Source of the DNA: Chlorobiaceae bacterium
GTDB lineage: Bacteria > Bacteroidota > Chlorobiia > Chlorobiales > Chlorobiaceae
Assembly (NCBI GenBank): GCA_013334565.1
Contig: JAAXXI010000002.1
Location: 27,640-91,639 of the forward strand
Direction of reading: 5' to 3'
DNA: 64,000 nucleotides
Below the pieces are notes generated by a model. That model saw only the letters and a program-made list of their open reading frames with translations. It searched no databases and was not told the DNA's origin. Positions 19,173 to 27,940 of the stretch are shown piece after piece. Positions within the stretch are counted from its first letter, which is position 1, and each line of letters opens with the position of its first letter. The translations under genes were made by a program, and so were the position numbers.

Positions 19173-19196
19173 AAAAAGGGGACCATGAAGGCCCCC
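19173..19196 (-). terminator. Rho-independent terminator after the TorF-type porin gene
   Basis: A GC stem (GGGG-CC type, one bulged base) is followed by five T on the minus strand, about 50 bp past the porin stop codon. Confidence 0.65.
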
Positions 19197-19245
19197 TGCC
19201 GTTTCCTGAAACCGTACAAGCGAGGAAGAAGAGTACGTTTCAGGA

Positions 19246-19932
19246 TCAGAACGATGCTGAAAAAACGAGATGTGAGCGTTCGGTATCGGGATTGTAGACA
19301 TAGGATACGGTGTACCGGTCTTTCGAAACGGAAATACCGGTATTGACCAGAGCGAGGTTATCCCCTTCCCCGTCACCGTAATAATCCTCATCGCCGGCTC
19401 CGACAACAGCTTTAGCCGTGTAACCGTTTTTATCGTAGAATTTGTAGCCGGCTTCGAAATACTTTGCATTACCGGTATCGGCTCCGCCGATATTGATGGC
19501 ACCGAGCAAGCTCAAATTGTCGATGGAGACCGAGGCGCTCAGTTCAATCACGTTGGGTCCGTCGCTGCTGAAGTCGAATGCCCTGGTTCCATCAGCGGTC
19601 GCATTCAGGTAATCGGTCAATGTTATGCTCACAGGGCCAACCGGAACGGTAAGGAAGAGATCGACCTCCTTGTAGTTGTTCTTTTCAGTCGCACCGGACG
19701 GAAGATAATCTTTTACGGCATAGGTCCCCCATGCTCCAAGAACGATCCCGCTGCCGGGAAAGGTATAGGAAAGATTGGGCTGGATTGCGGGAGAATCCCC
19801 GATATCACCACCCCTCCAGACGAAGCTGCTGACAACGTCCGCGCCGATTTTGAACCCTTCGGCTTTCGCTGAACCTGCTGTTCCGGCGATCATGGCCGTT
19901 GCAAGGCACAATAATTTCAATGTCTTTCTCAT
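19246..19932 (-). CDS. TorF family putative porin
   Basis: The 228-residue protein has a clear signal peptide (MRK, hydrophobic core, cleavage after GSAKA near residue 24). The mature part begins with the segment VVSSFVWRGGDIGDSPAIQP, the hallmark of the TorF/Gcw_chp putative porin family (SxYxxRGxxxSxxxPaxQ). It continues as alternating beta strands with Gly, Tyr and Asp and ends in Phe (FSASF). It sits in the outer membrane. The substrate is unknown; in other bacteria such proteins lie near varied transporters. It is monocistronic with its own terminator. Confidence 0.85.
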   Translation of the reverse strand: MRKTLKLLCLATAMIAGTAGSAKAEGFKIGADVVSSFVWRGGDIGDSPAIQPNLSYTFPGSGIVLGAWGTYAVKDYLPSGATEKNNYKEVDLFLTVPVGPVSITLTDYLNATADGTRAFDFSSDGPNVIELSASVSIDNLSLLGAINIGGADTGNAKYFEAGYKFYDKNGYTAKAVVGAGDEDYYGDGEGDNLALVNTGISVSKDRYTVSYVYNPDTERSHLVFSASF

Positions 19933-19994
19933 TGCGATTCACTCCTGTTGTTGTGTTGTGTGTTGTTGTCCTGTGTTATTTGCCCAATGTATTT

Positions 19995-21299
19995 TTATGA
20001 AGCTGACGCTTCGAACGCCTGCCGGATATCCCACAGCAGATCATCGATATGTTCAGTGCCGACGGAGAAACGGATCTGTTCAGGCTTCACGCCCGCAAGA
20101 AGCTGTTCCGCTTCGGTCAGCTGTCCATGGGTGACCGTGGCCGGGTGTACCACCAGCGACTTCGAATCACCGACATTCGCAAGGAAGGAGAAGACCTTCA
20201 TGCTCTCGATGAACTTCCTGGCACGCTCGAACCCGCCCCTGATGCCGAACGCAAGGATCGCTCCGGGTCCCTTCGGCATATATTTCCTGCCTAGTTCATA
20301 GCAGGGACTGCTCCTGAGGCCGGGATAGTTGATCCATGCCACGTCCGGATGCCCCTCGAGAAATTCCGCTATGCGCTGCGCGTTTTCAACCTGGCGCGAT
20401 ATCCTGAACGAGAGCGTCTCGAGCCCCTGGAGAAAAAGGAAGGCGTTGAACGGGCTCATGCACGCCCCGAGGTCGCGGAGGTACTGCAGCCTGACTTTGA
20501 TGATATAGGCGATATTGCCCATGCCGGGATAGTTTCCCCAGCGGTCCCAATGGATGAAACCATTGTATGCGGGGTCGGGTGTCGTGAAATCGGGAAATTT
20601 GCCGTTCGACCAGTCAAAATTTCCTCCGTCAACGATGAGCCCGCCGATGCTTGTCCCATGCCCTCCGATGTACTTGGTTGCCGAGTGCACGATGATGTTG
20701 GCCCCGTAATCGAATGGGCGGAACAGGAAGGGCGTTCCGAACGTGTTGTCGACGATAAGCGGAATGCCGTTCTCTGCGGCTATCCTTGCCACCTTTTCGA
20801 AATCGATGATATTGATGTCCGGGTTGCCGATGGTTTCGATGAAGATCGCCCTGGTATTGCCGTTGATCGCCTTTCTGAAATTTTCCGGGTTGGAGGGATC
20901 GACAAACGTTGTCCGGACACCGTGTTTCGGCAGGGTGTTCTGGAACAGGTTGAAGGAGCCGCCGTAAAGGGTTTTCGCGGCTACGACCTCATGCCCCGCA
21001 TGGGTGATGTTCAGGATCGAATAAGCTGTCGCTGCCGAACCTGAGGCGAGTGAAAGTGCCCCGCTGCCGCCTTCGAGAATGGCTATCCTGTTTTCAAGCA
21101 CCTCGTTGGTCGGGTTCGTGATGCGGGTATAGTCGAAGCCGAACTCTTCGACGGAACTGATGGCCTTCGCCTGTTCGAAATTCTTGAAAACAAACGAGGT
21201 CGTCTGGTAGATCGGTACGGCGCATGCGCCGGTTGCCGGGTCCGGGAACTGCCCTGCATGGACCTGCAGGGTATCGAAGTGGAATGCTCTGTCGCTCAT
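19995..21299 (-). CDS. metY: O-acetylhomoserine sulfhydrylase (PLP, Cys/Met metabolism family)
   Basis: A PLP enzyme that makes homocysteine directly from O-acetylhomoserine and sulfide. The PLP lysine is in HSATKYIGGHG (about residue 210), with the cofactor loop LASGSAATAYSIL near residue 80 and the FGIRGG segment near the C-terminus. The 434-residue length and the internal insertion (FDWSNGKFPDF region) match the MetY subfamily rather than the shorter MetB/MetC. Direct sulfhydrylation suits a sulfide-rich habitat. Its start overlaps the stop of the CMD-domain gene by 4 bp, indicating translational coupling. O-succinylhomoserine as substrate cannot be excluded. Confidence 0.88.
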   Translation of the reverse strand: MSDRAFHFDTLQVHAGQFPDPATGACAVPIYQTTSFVFKNFEQAKAISSVEEFGFDYTRITNPTNEVLENRIAILEGGSGALSLASGSAATAYSILNITHAGHEVVAAKTLYGGSFNLFQNTLPKHGVRTTFVDPSNPENFRKAINGNTRAIFIETIGNPDINIIDFEKVARIAAENGIPLIVDNTFGTPFLFRPFDYGANIIVHSATKYIGGHGTSIGGLIVDGGNFDWSNGKFPDFTTPDPAYNGFIHWDRWGNYPGMGNIAYIIKVRLQYLRDLGACMSPFNAFLFLQGLETLSFRISRQVENAQRIAEFLEGHPDVAWINYPGLRSSPCYELGRKYMPKGPGAILAFGIRGGFERARKFIESMKVFSFLANVGDSKSLVVHPATVTHGQLTEAEQLLAGVKPEQIRFSVGTEHIDDLLWDIRQAFEASAS

Positions 21300-21880
21300 G
21301 CCTTCGCCTCCTCTTTCAGTGCCCTGTAGCGGGAGGAACCGGCAAAAGCTACCTCCGGATCGACGATAAAGTCTGCCAGCACGTCATCGAGATCGATACG
21401 CAGGGCGTTATTGAATACATTGTTGACGATCATCATTGCACCGAAAGCGGTAAGCTCGACGATCTCGGTTTCAGAGAGGTATTCGCCGAGTTTCGCAAAC
21501 TCATCGTCGGTAATCCTGTTCGGGTCGGCGGCGAGCTTGCGCCCATATTCGACGACTGCCTTGTCGCGCTCCGAAAGCTGCAGGTCATCAGGATCGTCGC
21601 CGCCGAGCACAATACCCCGGCGCATATAGGAAGAACAGAGCTTGCAGGCGTTTTCCCTCGATATCGCATCGCAGAAGAGTATCGTCAGTCTTCCGCCAAG
21701 CACGGGTTTCACTTTTTCATAAAGGCTGTACCATTCGAGCACGGCATTCAGGGCTGTCGGCGAGTGAAGAAGCACGGCTTTCATGTTCGTCACCGATCCG
21801 TGGTTTTTCACAACACTGTCCCAGGCTGCGCGGGTCTCTGGTGATGCCTTTTCATAATCGACATGGGATATTCTTGACAT
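21296..21880 (-). CDS. Carboxymuconolactone decarboxylase (AhpD-like) domain protein
   Basis: The 194-residue, mainly helical protein resembles peroxidase-related CMD/AhpD proteins. It carries a redox CxxC (Cys79-Lys-Leu-Cys82, within ENACKLCSSYM), placed as in AhpD, but the usual His three residues later is replaced. It also has the DKAVVEYGRKLAADPNRI region typical of the peroxidase-related subgroup and a hydrophobic helix ELTAFGAMMIVNNVFNNALR near the end. It is coupled to metY by an ATGA overlap. A thiol-peroxidase or disulfide-shuttle role is an inference; no substrate is known. Confidence 0.78.
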   Translation of the reverse strand: MSRISHVDYEKASPETRAAWDSVVKNHGSVTNMKAVLLHSPTALNAVLEWYSLYEKVKPVLGGRLTILFCDAISRENACKLCSSYMRRGIVLGGDDPDDLQLSERDKAVVEYGRKLAADPNRITDDEFAKLGEYLSETEIVELTAFGAMMIVNNVFNNALRIDLDDVLADFIVDPEVAFAGSSRYRALKEEAKA

Positions 21881-21924
21881 GGTGGTGGTGTCTTTTTTTT
21901 CAATGAAATTTCCAGGCAGGACCG

Positions 21925-23373
21925 CTAAAGGCTCTTTGCGGTCACTTCGGCAATAGCGTCGCCGACAATGTCCGCGACAAGATCTATCTCGTCATCGCTG
22001 ACTACCAGCGGTGGAGCAAGGCAGATCGTCTCGTCGATGAGACGGGTCAGAAGGCCCCTGGAAAGCAGGGCGCTGCGGATTTTTTTACCGATCCCCAGTT
22101 CTGCGGGATAGGGTTCGCGGGTTGACTTGACGGAAACGAGCTCAATGCCGGCAAGAAGGCCGAGCCCCCTGATATCGCCGACATGGGGATGCCCGTCCAG
22201 AAGCTGCCCGAGCCTCCCGAGCAGACGTTCTCCCCCCTTTACCGCACGTTCGCGAAGCTTTTCCTCTTCGAGTATCCTGATGTTGGCAAGTGCGACGGCG
22301 CAACCCGCGGGATGTGCCGAACAGGTATAGCCGTGCATCCAGCGACGATCCGCAGGCACCGAGTCCATGACCTCCTTGATGGCGGCCGAGACGCCTGTCC
22401 CGCCCAGAGGGAAATAACCGCTCGTTATCCCCTTGGCGAACTGGACGATATCAGGTGTGACATCCCAATGTTCGAGCGCGAACCAGCGTCCGGTCCTTCC
22501 AAATCCCGTGATGACCTCGTCGCTGATGAAAAGGACATCGTAACGATTGCAGATATCCCGGATACGCCTGAAATAATCCGGCTGCGGCACGATGACACCG
22601 CCCCCGCCCCCCTGGACCGGCTCCGCGATGAAAGCGGCGACCGTCTCCGGCCCTTCGCGGAGAATGGCTTCTTCGAGCAGGTCTGCCGCAGCGACGCCTT
22701 CGGTCACTCCGGTCCGGTCCGTCCGGAAACGGTAAGGATAAGGCGAATCGATCTGCAGGAAGCCGTTGGCCCTTGGTCCGAAAACCGATGAAAACTCTTC
22801 GACACCCGTCGCCGCTGCAGCCCCAACGGTTGAGCCGTGGTAGCTCAGCTTTCTGGAGATGATCTTGAATTTTTCAGGTTTTCCAAGTGCGCCCCAATAG
22901 AACCGTGCGGTCCTGATAGAAGTATCGGTGGCATCGGAGCCGCCGAGGGTGAAATAAAATGCCTCGATGTTCGGATAAACGAGTCGCTTGAGCGTTTCAG
23001 CCAGTTCGATCGCAGGCTTGTGGGTCGAACCGGCATACGCCGTTGCGAAAGGGAGTTCGGTGAGCTGCCTTCGGGCCGCTTCGGCAAGTTCATGCCTGCC
23101 GTGGCCGACATAGACATTCCACATCCCGCTGAGGCCGTCGATGTAGCTTTTCCCCTCGATGCTGGTGAGCCTTGCCCCCTTCCCTGAAACCCAGATATGG
23201 GGGGCAAGGTGCTCGCTCGGATGGTGCTGGGGGTGGATGAGATGCCTGCGGTCGGCACGGACAAGCTCGATCCCTTCCCGCCCGCCCGCTGCCGTCCCGG
23301 CTTCCGTTGCAGGCTGGTCGCCCGCGATTTCCCTGAATTCGTGTTCTGTTCCTGACATCGGTACATCATGCAT
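21925..23373 (-). CDS. Class III (omega) aminotransferase
   Basis: A PLP aminotransferase of the omega-amino acid group. Recognisable parts are the N-terminal MWNVYVGHGR segment, the cofactor region YHGSTVGAAAATG, the metal/PLP-site FISDEVITGFGRTG, and the Schiff-base lysine in FAKGITSGYFPLGG (about residue 290). I use the ATG at 23373; one at 23358 is equally possible, while the open frame to 23472 runs into the permease gene. Substrate could be beta-alanine, taurine, a diamine or similar. The amino acid permease immediately upstream suggests the pair imports and transaminates one amino compound. Confidence 0.82.
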   Translation of the reverse strand: MHDVPMSGTEHEFREIAGDQPATEAGTAAGGREGIELVRADRRHLIHPQHHPSEHLAPHIWVSGKGARLTSIEGKSYIDGLSGMWNVYVGHGRHELAEAARRQLTELPFATAYAGSTHKPAIELAETLKRLVYPNIEAFYFTLGGSDATDTSIRTARFYWGALGKPEKFKIISRKLSYHGSTVGAAAATGVEEFSSVFGPRANGFLQIDSPYPYRFRTDRTGVTEGVAAADLLEEAILREGPETVAAFIAEPVQGGGGGVIVPQPDYFRRIRDICNRYDVLFISDEVITGFGRTGRWFALEHWDVTPDIVQFAKGITSGYFPLGGTGVSAAIKEVMDSVPADRRWMHGYTCSAHPAGCAVALANIRILEEEKLRERAVKGGERLLGRLGQLLDGHPHVGDIRGLGLLAGIELVSVKSTREPYPAELGIGKKIRSALLSRGLLTRLIDETICLAPPLVVSDDEIDLVADIVGDAIAEVTAKSL

Positions 23374-24817
23374 TTGTTGTTGCACTGAAACGGGAGCTGT
23401 TCTCGCTGGTCTCCCTGTGGATTTCGTCAACGACATGGGGATGGTAGTTATGGATAACGGCAATCCATGCAACTCCGCCGAGAAGCAGCGCGAAGAAGAT
23501 GTAGGGCAGGTAATTGTACGGGAACGGGGGCACCGGATAGAGGTTGCCGAGGATGGCGAGCCCGAGAACGAATACCGAGATGACAGCCGTGACGATATGC
23601 TGCCATTTCAGTTCGTTGCGTTTGTTAAGGTAAACCGGGGCCGCGACTGAAATAATGCCGTAGGTGACAATGAACCCGAGCGTCGCGATCGTTCCTACCC
23701 AGCCGTAGATATCGAAGTCTCCTGTGCCGGCCAGAGAGAGAATCGCTGCAGGGAAAAACGCGATGACCGATGCTATCGTCACCGCCGCATGCGGTGTCGA
23801 GTTGGTCTCATGGGCTGTACCGGCAAACGAATGGAAAATACCGTGGCGGCTCATCAGGAACAGGATGCGCGAGGCTGCGTTGATGCTTGCCAGCGTGCAT
23901 GCGAAAAAGCTGATGGTCGCACCGATATCGATCAGGATACCGATAGAAGAGAGTCCGGCACGGTCGGCGAGGACATTGAGCGGAGCGGTGCTCTTGTCAA
24001 GCGTTTCTGTATAACCCTGGAAACCGATCACCTGGGCATAGGAAGAAAAGACAAAGATCGCTCCGACGATAACCGCGCTCCTGATGATTGCCTTCGGAAT
24101 GCTCTGTAACGGGTTCCTTGCTTCGGAACCGAGCGTGCTCGCGCTCTCGAACCCCACGAAACTGAAAATCGCGAGGACGAGCCCGCCTTTCAGCGCATCG
24201 AGCGATGTGTTTTTCAGGAGAAGCTGGTCGAAATCGAGCCTGAACCCGTAATTGAAAATCGTTACGGCAACCAGCAGAAGAATGAAGGTAACCGAGGCAA
24301 ACTCGAGGCCGAGCATCAATCGTGCCGAAAGCTGGATATCCTTCCATGCCACATACCAGGAAAGAAGGATGCTGAGACCGATCAACAGCACTGCCGGCAC
24401 CTTGAAACCGCCGAGATGCTCGAACAGGACGTTCGCGTAGTTCGAAAATCCGGAGGTGACCGCCGATGCGCATCCGATATAGGCAATCAGGAGCGCCCAT
24501 CCGGCGATGGAACCCCAGAACGAACCTAAGCCTTCGACGGTATAGGAATAGAACGAGCCGGGAGAAGCGGACCTTCGGGCGAACTGGTTGATGCTCGACG
24601 AAACAAGCAGGATGCTGAAGGTTGCGATAAGGTATGCCAGCCAGGTGCCTCCGCCTGAAACGGCATAGACGAGCGGAATAACCACCGTCGGCGTTGCCGT
24701 AGGCGCTATGTTGGCTATGGACTGCCCGAGGGTCTCGAGCGGAGAAAGCGCTGCATGCTTCAATCCGTAAGAATTATTGACCGCTTCAGCACTTTTTACG
24801 TGTCTGCTGTGACTCAT
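23366..24817 (-). CDS. APC superfamily amino acid permease
   Basis: The 483-residue protein has about twelve hydrophobic spans. The first includes the APC substrate-binding unwound region (QSIANIAPTATPTVVIPLVYAVSG, here split as SIANIAPTATP and LVYAVSGGG). FSFVGFESASTLGSEARNP is the typical TM6-loop signature. The C-terminal tail is short and polar. It imports an amino acid or polyamine across the inner membrane by proton or solute coupling. Its stop overlaps the aminotransferase start (or nearly so), so the two are cotranscribed. Substrate cannot be read from sequence. Confidence 0.85.
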   Translation of the reverse strand: MSHSRHVKSAEAVNNSYGLKHAALSPLETLGQSIANIAPTATPTVVIPLVYAVSGGGTWLAYLIATFSILLVSSSINQFARRSASPGSFYSYTVEGLGSFWGSIAGWALLIAYIGCASAVTSGFSNYANVLFEHLGGFKVPAVLLIGLSILLSWYVAWKDIQLSARLMLGLEFASVTFILLLVAVTIFNYGFRLDFDQLLLKNTSLDALKGGLVLAIFSFVGFESASTLGSEARNPLQSIPKAIIRSAVIVGAIFVFSSYAQVIGFQGYTETLDKSTAPLNVLADRAGLSSIGILIDIGATISFFACTLASINAASRILFLMSRHGIFHSFAGTAHETNSTPHAAVTIASVIAFFPAAILSLAGTGDFDIYGWVGTIATLGFIVTYGIISVAAPVYLNKRNELKWQHIVTAVISVFVLGLAILGNLYPVPPFPYNYLPYIFFALLLGGVAWIAVIHNYHPHVVDEIHRETSENSSRFSATTNA

Positions 24818-25183
24818 AGGTATGCTCCCGTTGAGGATGGTGATGGATTTTTTATTGCCAGTTAATATCCATCAGCCGCCCGTAAGCCGAAATACCGCAT
24901 TTACGGTATTTTCCATACCCTGATGCGGGCAAAAATACAGGACCGGATTTGTCCTGGTTATATATTTTCAGGATCATGCAATGCGGAAATAACCATACCG
25001 GAACGCAACATCGGGGTGGCTTCCAATGATATCCTGACTGGAAGGAAAGGAAACAGGGAAACAATAGGGAGGGGAAAGGGACGAAGTCCGGCGAAGAGCA
25101 TCATGAAGCTTGAAACGGAGGAAACGGATTGCCACGGGGCAACCGGAATCGATGAAGCGGGTTCTATAAGGGAGTCATGGGAT
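24818..25183. other. Gene-free stretch upstream of the permease
   Basis: About 370 bp without a credible gene. It is AT-richer near 24850-24990 and should hold the promoter of the permease-aminotransferase-metY run. I see no riboswitch consensus and no member of the dispersed repeat families. Confidence 0.5.
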
Positions 25184-25238
25184 AAAAAGGGGACGGGAAG
25201 GCGATGAGCTGTATTGCAGTATTCATGCCGCCTTCCCG
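25184..25238 (-). terminator. Rho-independent terminator of ribH
   Basis: A perfect 10-bp GC-rich stem (25194-25203 with 25229-25238) on the minus strand is followed by CCCC and a T run. It lies just downstream of the ribH stop codon. Confidence 0.75.
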
Positions 25239-25246
25239 GCTTGGAA

Positions 25247-25714
25247 TCAGATCTGGCGGTAGAGGTTCACCATCTCGATGGCGGTCATGGCGGCGTCGAA
25301 CCCTTTGTTGCCGGCTTTCGTCCCCGCGCGTTCGATGGCCTGCTCGAGGTTTTCCGTGGTGAGGACGCCGAACGATACCGGGACCATGGTATCGAGTGCA
25401 ACCTGGGCGATCCCCTTCGTCGCTTCGGCGGCAATGACGTCGAAGTGCGGAGTCGAACCCCTGATGATGACGCCGAGCGCAATGACGGCATCGAAATTGC
25501 CGCTTATGGCAACTTTCCTGCACACCATCGGCAGTTCGAAGGCACCGGGGCAGCGGTAGATCGCGATATTCTCGTCAACCCCTCCGTGGCGGCGGATGCA
25601 GTCGATGGCGCCTTCGAGGAGCTTCTGCCCGATAAAATCGTTAAACCGGGATACTACGAGCGCAAACCTCGTGTCCTTTGCGCCCAGTGTTCCTTCAATC
25701 TGTTTTATCTGCAT
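25247..25714 (-). CDS. ribH: 6,7-dimethyl-8-ribityllumazine synthase
   Basis: Lumazine synthase performs the penultimate step of riboflavin synthesis and assembles into pentamers or icosahedral shells. From the ATG at 25714 it has 155 residues, the normal length; the frame to 25789 adds a non-conserved leader. Motifs are VVSRFNDFI near the N-terminus, PGAFELP, ALGVIIRGSTPHFDVI (with the catalytic His) and VPVSFGVLTT-N-EQA-ERAG-KAGNKG near the C-terminus. It follows gmhA by 13 bp on the minus strand. No FMN riboswitch is evident. Confidence 0.97.
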   Translation of the reverse strand: MQIKQIEGTLGAKDTRFALVVSRFNDFIGQKLLEGAIDCIRRHGGVDENIAIYRCPGAFELPMVCRKVAISGNFDAVIALGVIIRGSTPHFDVIAAEATKGIAQVALDTMVPVSFGVLTTENLEQAIERAGTKAGNKGFDAAMTAIEMVNLYRQI

Positions 25715-25727
25715 TGCAGTGTAGGTT

Positions 25728-26375
25728 TTAGGTTGTTTTCGACAAACGGTGATATCCGAGCATGCGCTCCACAAGATCGATGATGACATGCCCGATGGTT
25801 ATGTGGCACTCCTGAACGCGATCGGCGGAACCGCTGTGCGGTATGATTATTTCGAGGTCGGCAAGGCCTTTGGTCTTCCCGCCGTCACCGCCGAGAAGCG
25901 CTATGGTCTGCATGCCGGCATTGCGAGCGCATTCGAGCGCGTTGATGATGCTCTGGCTGTTGCCGCTCGTCGAGAGGGCAAGAAGCAGGTCGCCTTTTCT
26001 GCCGTAGGCCTCGACCAGCCTTGCGAAAACAGCGTCGTATCCAAGGTCGTTCGCACCGGCCGTAAGGGCAGAAGAATCGGTGTTGAGCGCGATAGCCGGC
26101 AAAGCCGGGCGCTGGACGCTTCCGCGGTAGCGGATGGTGAGCTCGGTCGCCAGGTGCTGGGCATCGGCCGCGCTTCCTCCGTTTCCGCAGATCAGCAGTT
26201 TCCCGCCTTCCCGGAATGTTTCCGCCGCCATGCGCGCCATCGCCACGATGACCGCGCTGTTCTGGCGCGCCACCGACTCCTTGAGCCTGGCGCTGTAAAA
26301 CATGATGTCAAGGACTACCTCATCGAACGATGAACGGTCGGTCATTGCACCGGAACACCTGCATTGATCGCTCAT
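25728..26375 (-). CDS. gmhA: Phosphoheptose isomerase (SIS domain)
   Basis: GmhA converts sedoheptulose 7-phosphate to D-glycero-D-manno-heptose 7-phosphate for lipopolysaccharide core heptose. The SIS domain motifs are [17 protein letters not shown] (about residues 63-80), the NTDSSALTA segment, [11 protein letters not shown] and the C-terminal [16 protein letters not shown]. Length 215 is slightly above the typical 190-200; an internal ATG at 26345 (MTDRSS) would give 205 and is plausible. ribH follows closely, so the two are probably cotranscribed. Confidence 0.93.
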   Translation of the reverse strand: MSDQCRCSGAMTDRSSFDEVVLDIMFYSARLKESVARQNSAVIVAMARMAAETFREGGKLLICGNGGSAADAQHLATELTIRYRGSVQRPALPAIALNTDSSALTAGANDLGYDAVFARLVEAYGRKGDLLLALSTSGNSQSIINALECARNAGMQTIALLGGDGGKTKGLADLEIIIPHSGSADRVQECHITIGHVIIDLVERMLGYHRLSKTT

Positions 26376-26469
26376 AAATAGGCTTCGTACATTGTTGAAG
26401 TGGCATTGCCGGTAAATATAACGAAAAACAGGACACCCGGCATAACGGCATGGCCATTCGTGGCAACAG

Positions 26470-26650
26470 GGTCAGAACGGCGGTGTTGGCGAAAGGGCAT
26501 CTTTATTGTCGTGAGAAGCACGAGTGCAAGGCGGACAGTGTCCCGATGAATCTGATAAACTTCAAAACCGGAGTCCCGACAAGTCGGAATGAGGATTTCG
26601 AGCACCGACCGACGCTGCAGCAGGGCTTCGGAACAAATACATGGAAATGC
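26470..26650 (+). repeat. Dispersed repeat family B, copy 1
   Basis: Within the 340-bp gap between gmhA and hemE, this stretch shares TGTCGTGAGAAGCACGAG, GGCGGAC, a GAGGATTTCGA block and GCAGCAGGGCTTCGGAACAA with 55085-55275 and, partly, with 50880-50950. Reading frames on either strand are short and unlike known proteins. Confidence 0.7.
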
Positions 26651-26654
26651 CCAT

Positions 26655-26691
26655 AAAAAAACTCCGCCGGATCCTGTGGTTCCGGCGGAGT
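26655..26691 (-). terminator. Rho-independent terminator of hemE
   Basis: A perfect 11-bp stem (26661-26671 with 26681-26691, GC-rich) is followed on the minus strand by six T, about 30 bp past the hemE stop codon. Confidence 0.88.
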
Positions 26692-26719
26692 GAATGCGCT
26701 CTGTCGCTGGTGGAGATGA

Positions 26720-27775
26720 TCAGTGGTACTTCACGCTCTCTTCCTTGACGAACTCGACGAGCAGCTTGAGGTTTGCCGGATCGACATCGGGCAGGATGCC
26801 ATGGCCGAGGTTGAACACATGTCCGGAGTGCTCGGTGTGCGGGCCATACTGCTTGAGGATCTTCGCCGCTTCGGCTTTGATCCTTTCCGGCGTACCGTAG
26901 AGGATCGTGGGATCCATGTTGCCCTGGAGGCAGACACGGTCCTTGAGCTCTGCGCGTGCTTTGGAAATATCGATACCCCATCCGAGGCCCATGGCATCGC
27001 AGCCGGTATCGGCGATATCGGAGAGGATGGTGTTGCAGTCCTTCGAGAACACGATGACCGGGGTTTCCGGATGCTTCGTCTTGATGGCCTGAACGGTTTC
27101 CCTGATGTACGGGAGGGCGAACTCGCGATAGTCGTCCTCGGAAAGCGCGCTTGCCCAGGAATCGAAGATCTGGATTGCATCTGCACCTGCCTCGATCTGG
27201 CGCAGGGTGTACTCGGTGATGACGGTCGAGATCTTGCTGAGGAGCATGTGGGCCATTTTCGGCTCACGGTACATCATTTTCTTGGCGTTCGCATAGTTTT
27301 TCGAACCACCGCCTTCCACCGCATAGGTGAAGAGGGTCCATGCCGCACCGGAAAAACCGATGAGCGGGACACGGTTGTCGAGCTCTTTCTTTGTCATACG
27401 GATAGCATCGAGCACGTAGCCGAGCTTTTCGTCGATATCCGGAACGATCAGCCTGTCGATATCAGCCTGGCTGCGGATCTGGGGAGTAAGCCTGATCCCT
27501 TTGGTTTCGATGATTTCGACATCCATGCCCATCGCTTCGTTGATGACAAGGATATCGGAGAAAATAATGGCTGCATCCACGCCCATCAGTTCCACTGGCT
27601 GAATGGTCACCTCGGTAGCCAGCTCCGGGGTTTTACAGAGAGTTAAAAAATCTGTTTTTTCTCTGACGGCACGGTACTCCGGCAGATAACGGCCGGCCTG
27701 CCGCATTACCCAGATCGGTGTCCGGGAACATGGCTGGCGCCTCAATGCCCGGAGAAAAAGATCATTTTTGAGCAT
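26720..27775 (-). CDS. hemE: Uroporphyrinogen decarboxylase
   Basis: HemE decarboxylates uroporphyrinogen III to coproporphyrinogen III, a step shared by heme and bacteriochlorophyll synthesis. The N-terminal signature PIWVMRQAGRYLPEYR (with substrate-binding Arg) and the second signature GFSGAAWTLFTYAVEG are both complete. GNMDPTILYG and FNLGHGILPDVDP near the C-terminus are typical. From the ATG at 27775 the protein has 351 residues, the usual length. It is monocistronic with its own terminator. Demand for bacteriochlorophyll makes this a key gene in a green sulfur bacterium. Confidence 0.97.
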   Translation of the reverse strand: MLKNDLFLRALRRQPCSRTPIWVMRQAGRYLPEYRAVREKTDFLTLCKTPELATEVTIQPVELMGVDAAIIFSDILVINEAMGMDVEIIETKGIRLTPQIRSQADIDRLIVPDIDEKLGYVLDAIRMTKKELDNRVPLIGFSGAAWTLFTYAVEGGGSKNYANAKKMMYREPKMAHMLLSKISTVITEYTLRQIEAGADAIQIFDSWASALSEDDYREFALPYIRETVQAIKTKHPETPVIVFSKDCNTILSDIADTGCDAMGLGWGIDISKARAELKDRVCLQGNMDPTILYGTPERIKAEAAKILKQYGPHTEHSGHVFNLGHGILPDVDPANLKLLVEFVKEESVKYH

Positions 27776-27867
27776 GCAATGCAATAATTGATGGGTTGAT
27801 AAAAAAATGCGAGTCAGGAGCCCCGGAAATCCGGCTGACGGCGATGATAAAAGTGCAAAGATACTCT

Positions 27868-27898
27868 TTTTCAGGCTTATAAAAAATTTGCCTGAAAA
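27868..27898. other. Hairpin between the sdh operon and hemE
   Basis: A 9-bp inverted repeat (TTTTCAGGC with GCCTGAAAA) flanks a 13-base A/T loop. It lies 40 bp past the sdhE stop codon and may end that operon, although no T run follows it. Confidence 0.45.
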
Positions 27899-27940
27899 TC
27901 ACGTTATCAAAGCTTATTTGCAGTGCGGGTCGGGCTTCTT

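Noticed and set aside
19081..19245. Possible TPP riboswitch upstream of thiM
   Set aside because: No CUGAGA or ACCUGAUCUGG-type core could be found; the region holds a terminator for the porin gene instead.
26372..26656. Short frames in the gmhA-hemE gap on both strands
   Set aside because: They run through the family B repeat and are not conserved between copies.
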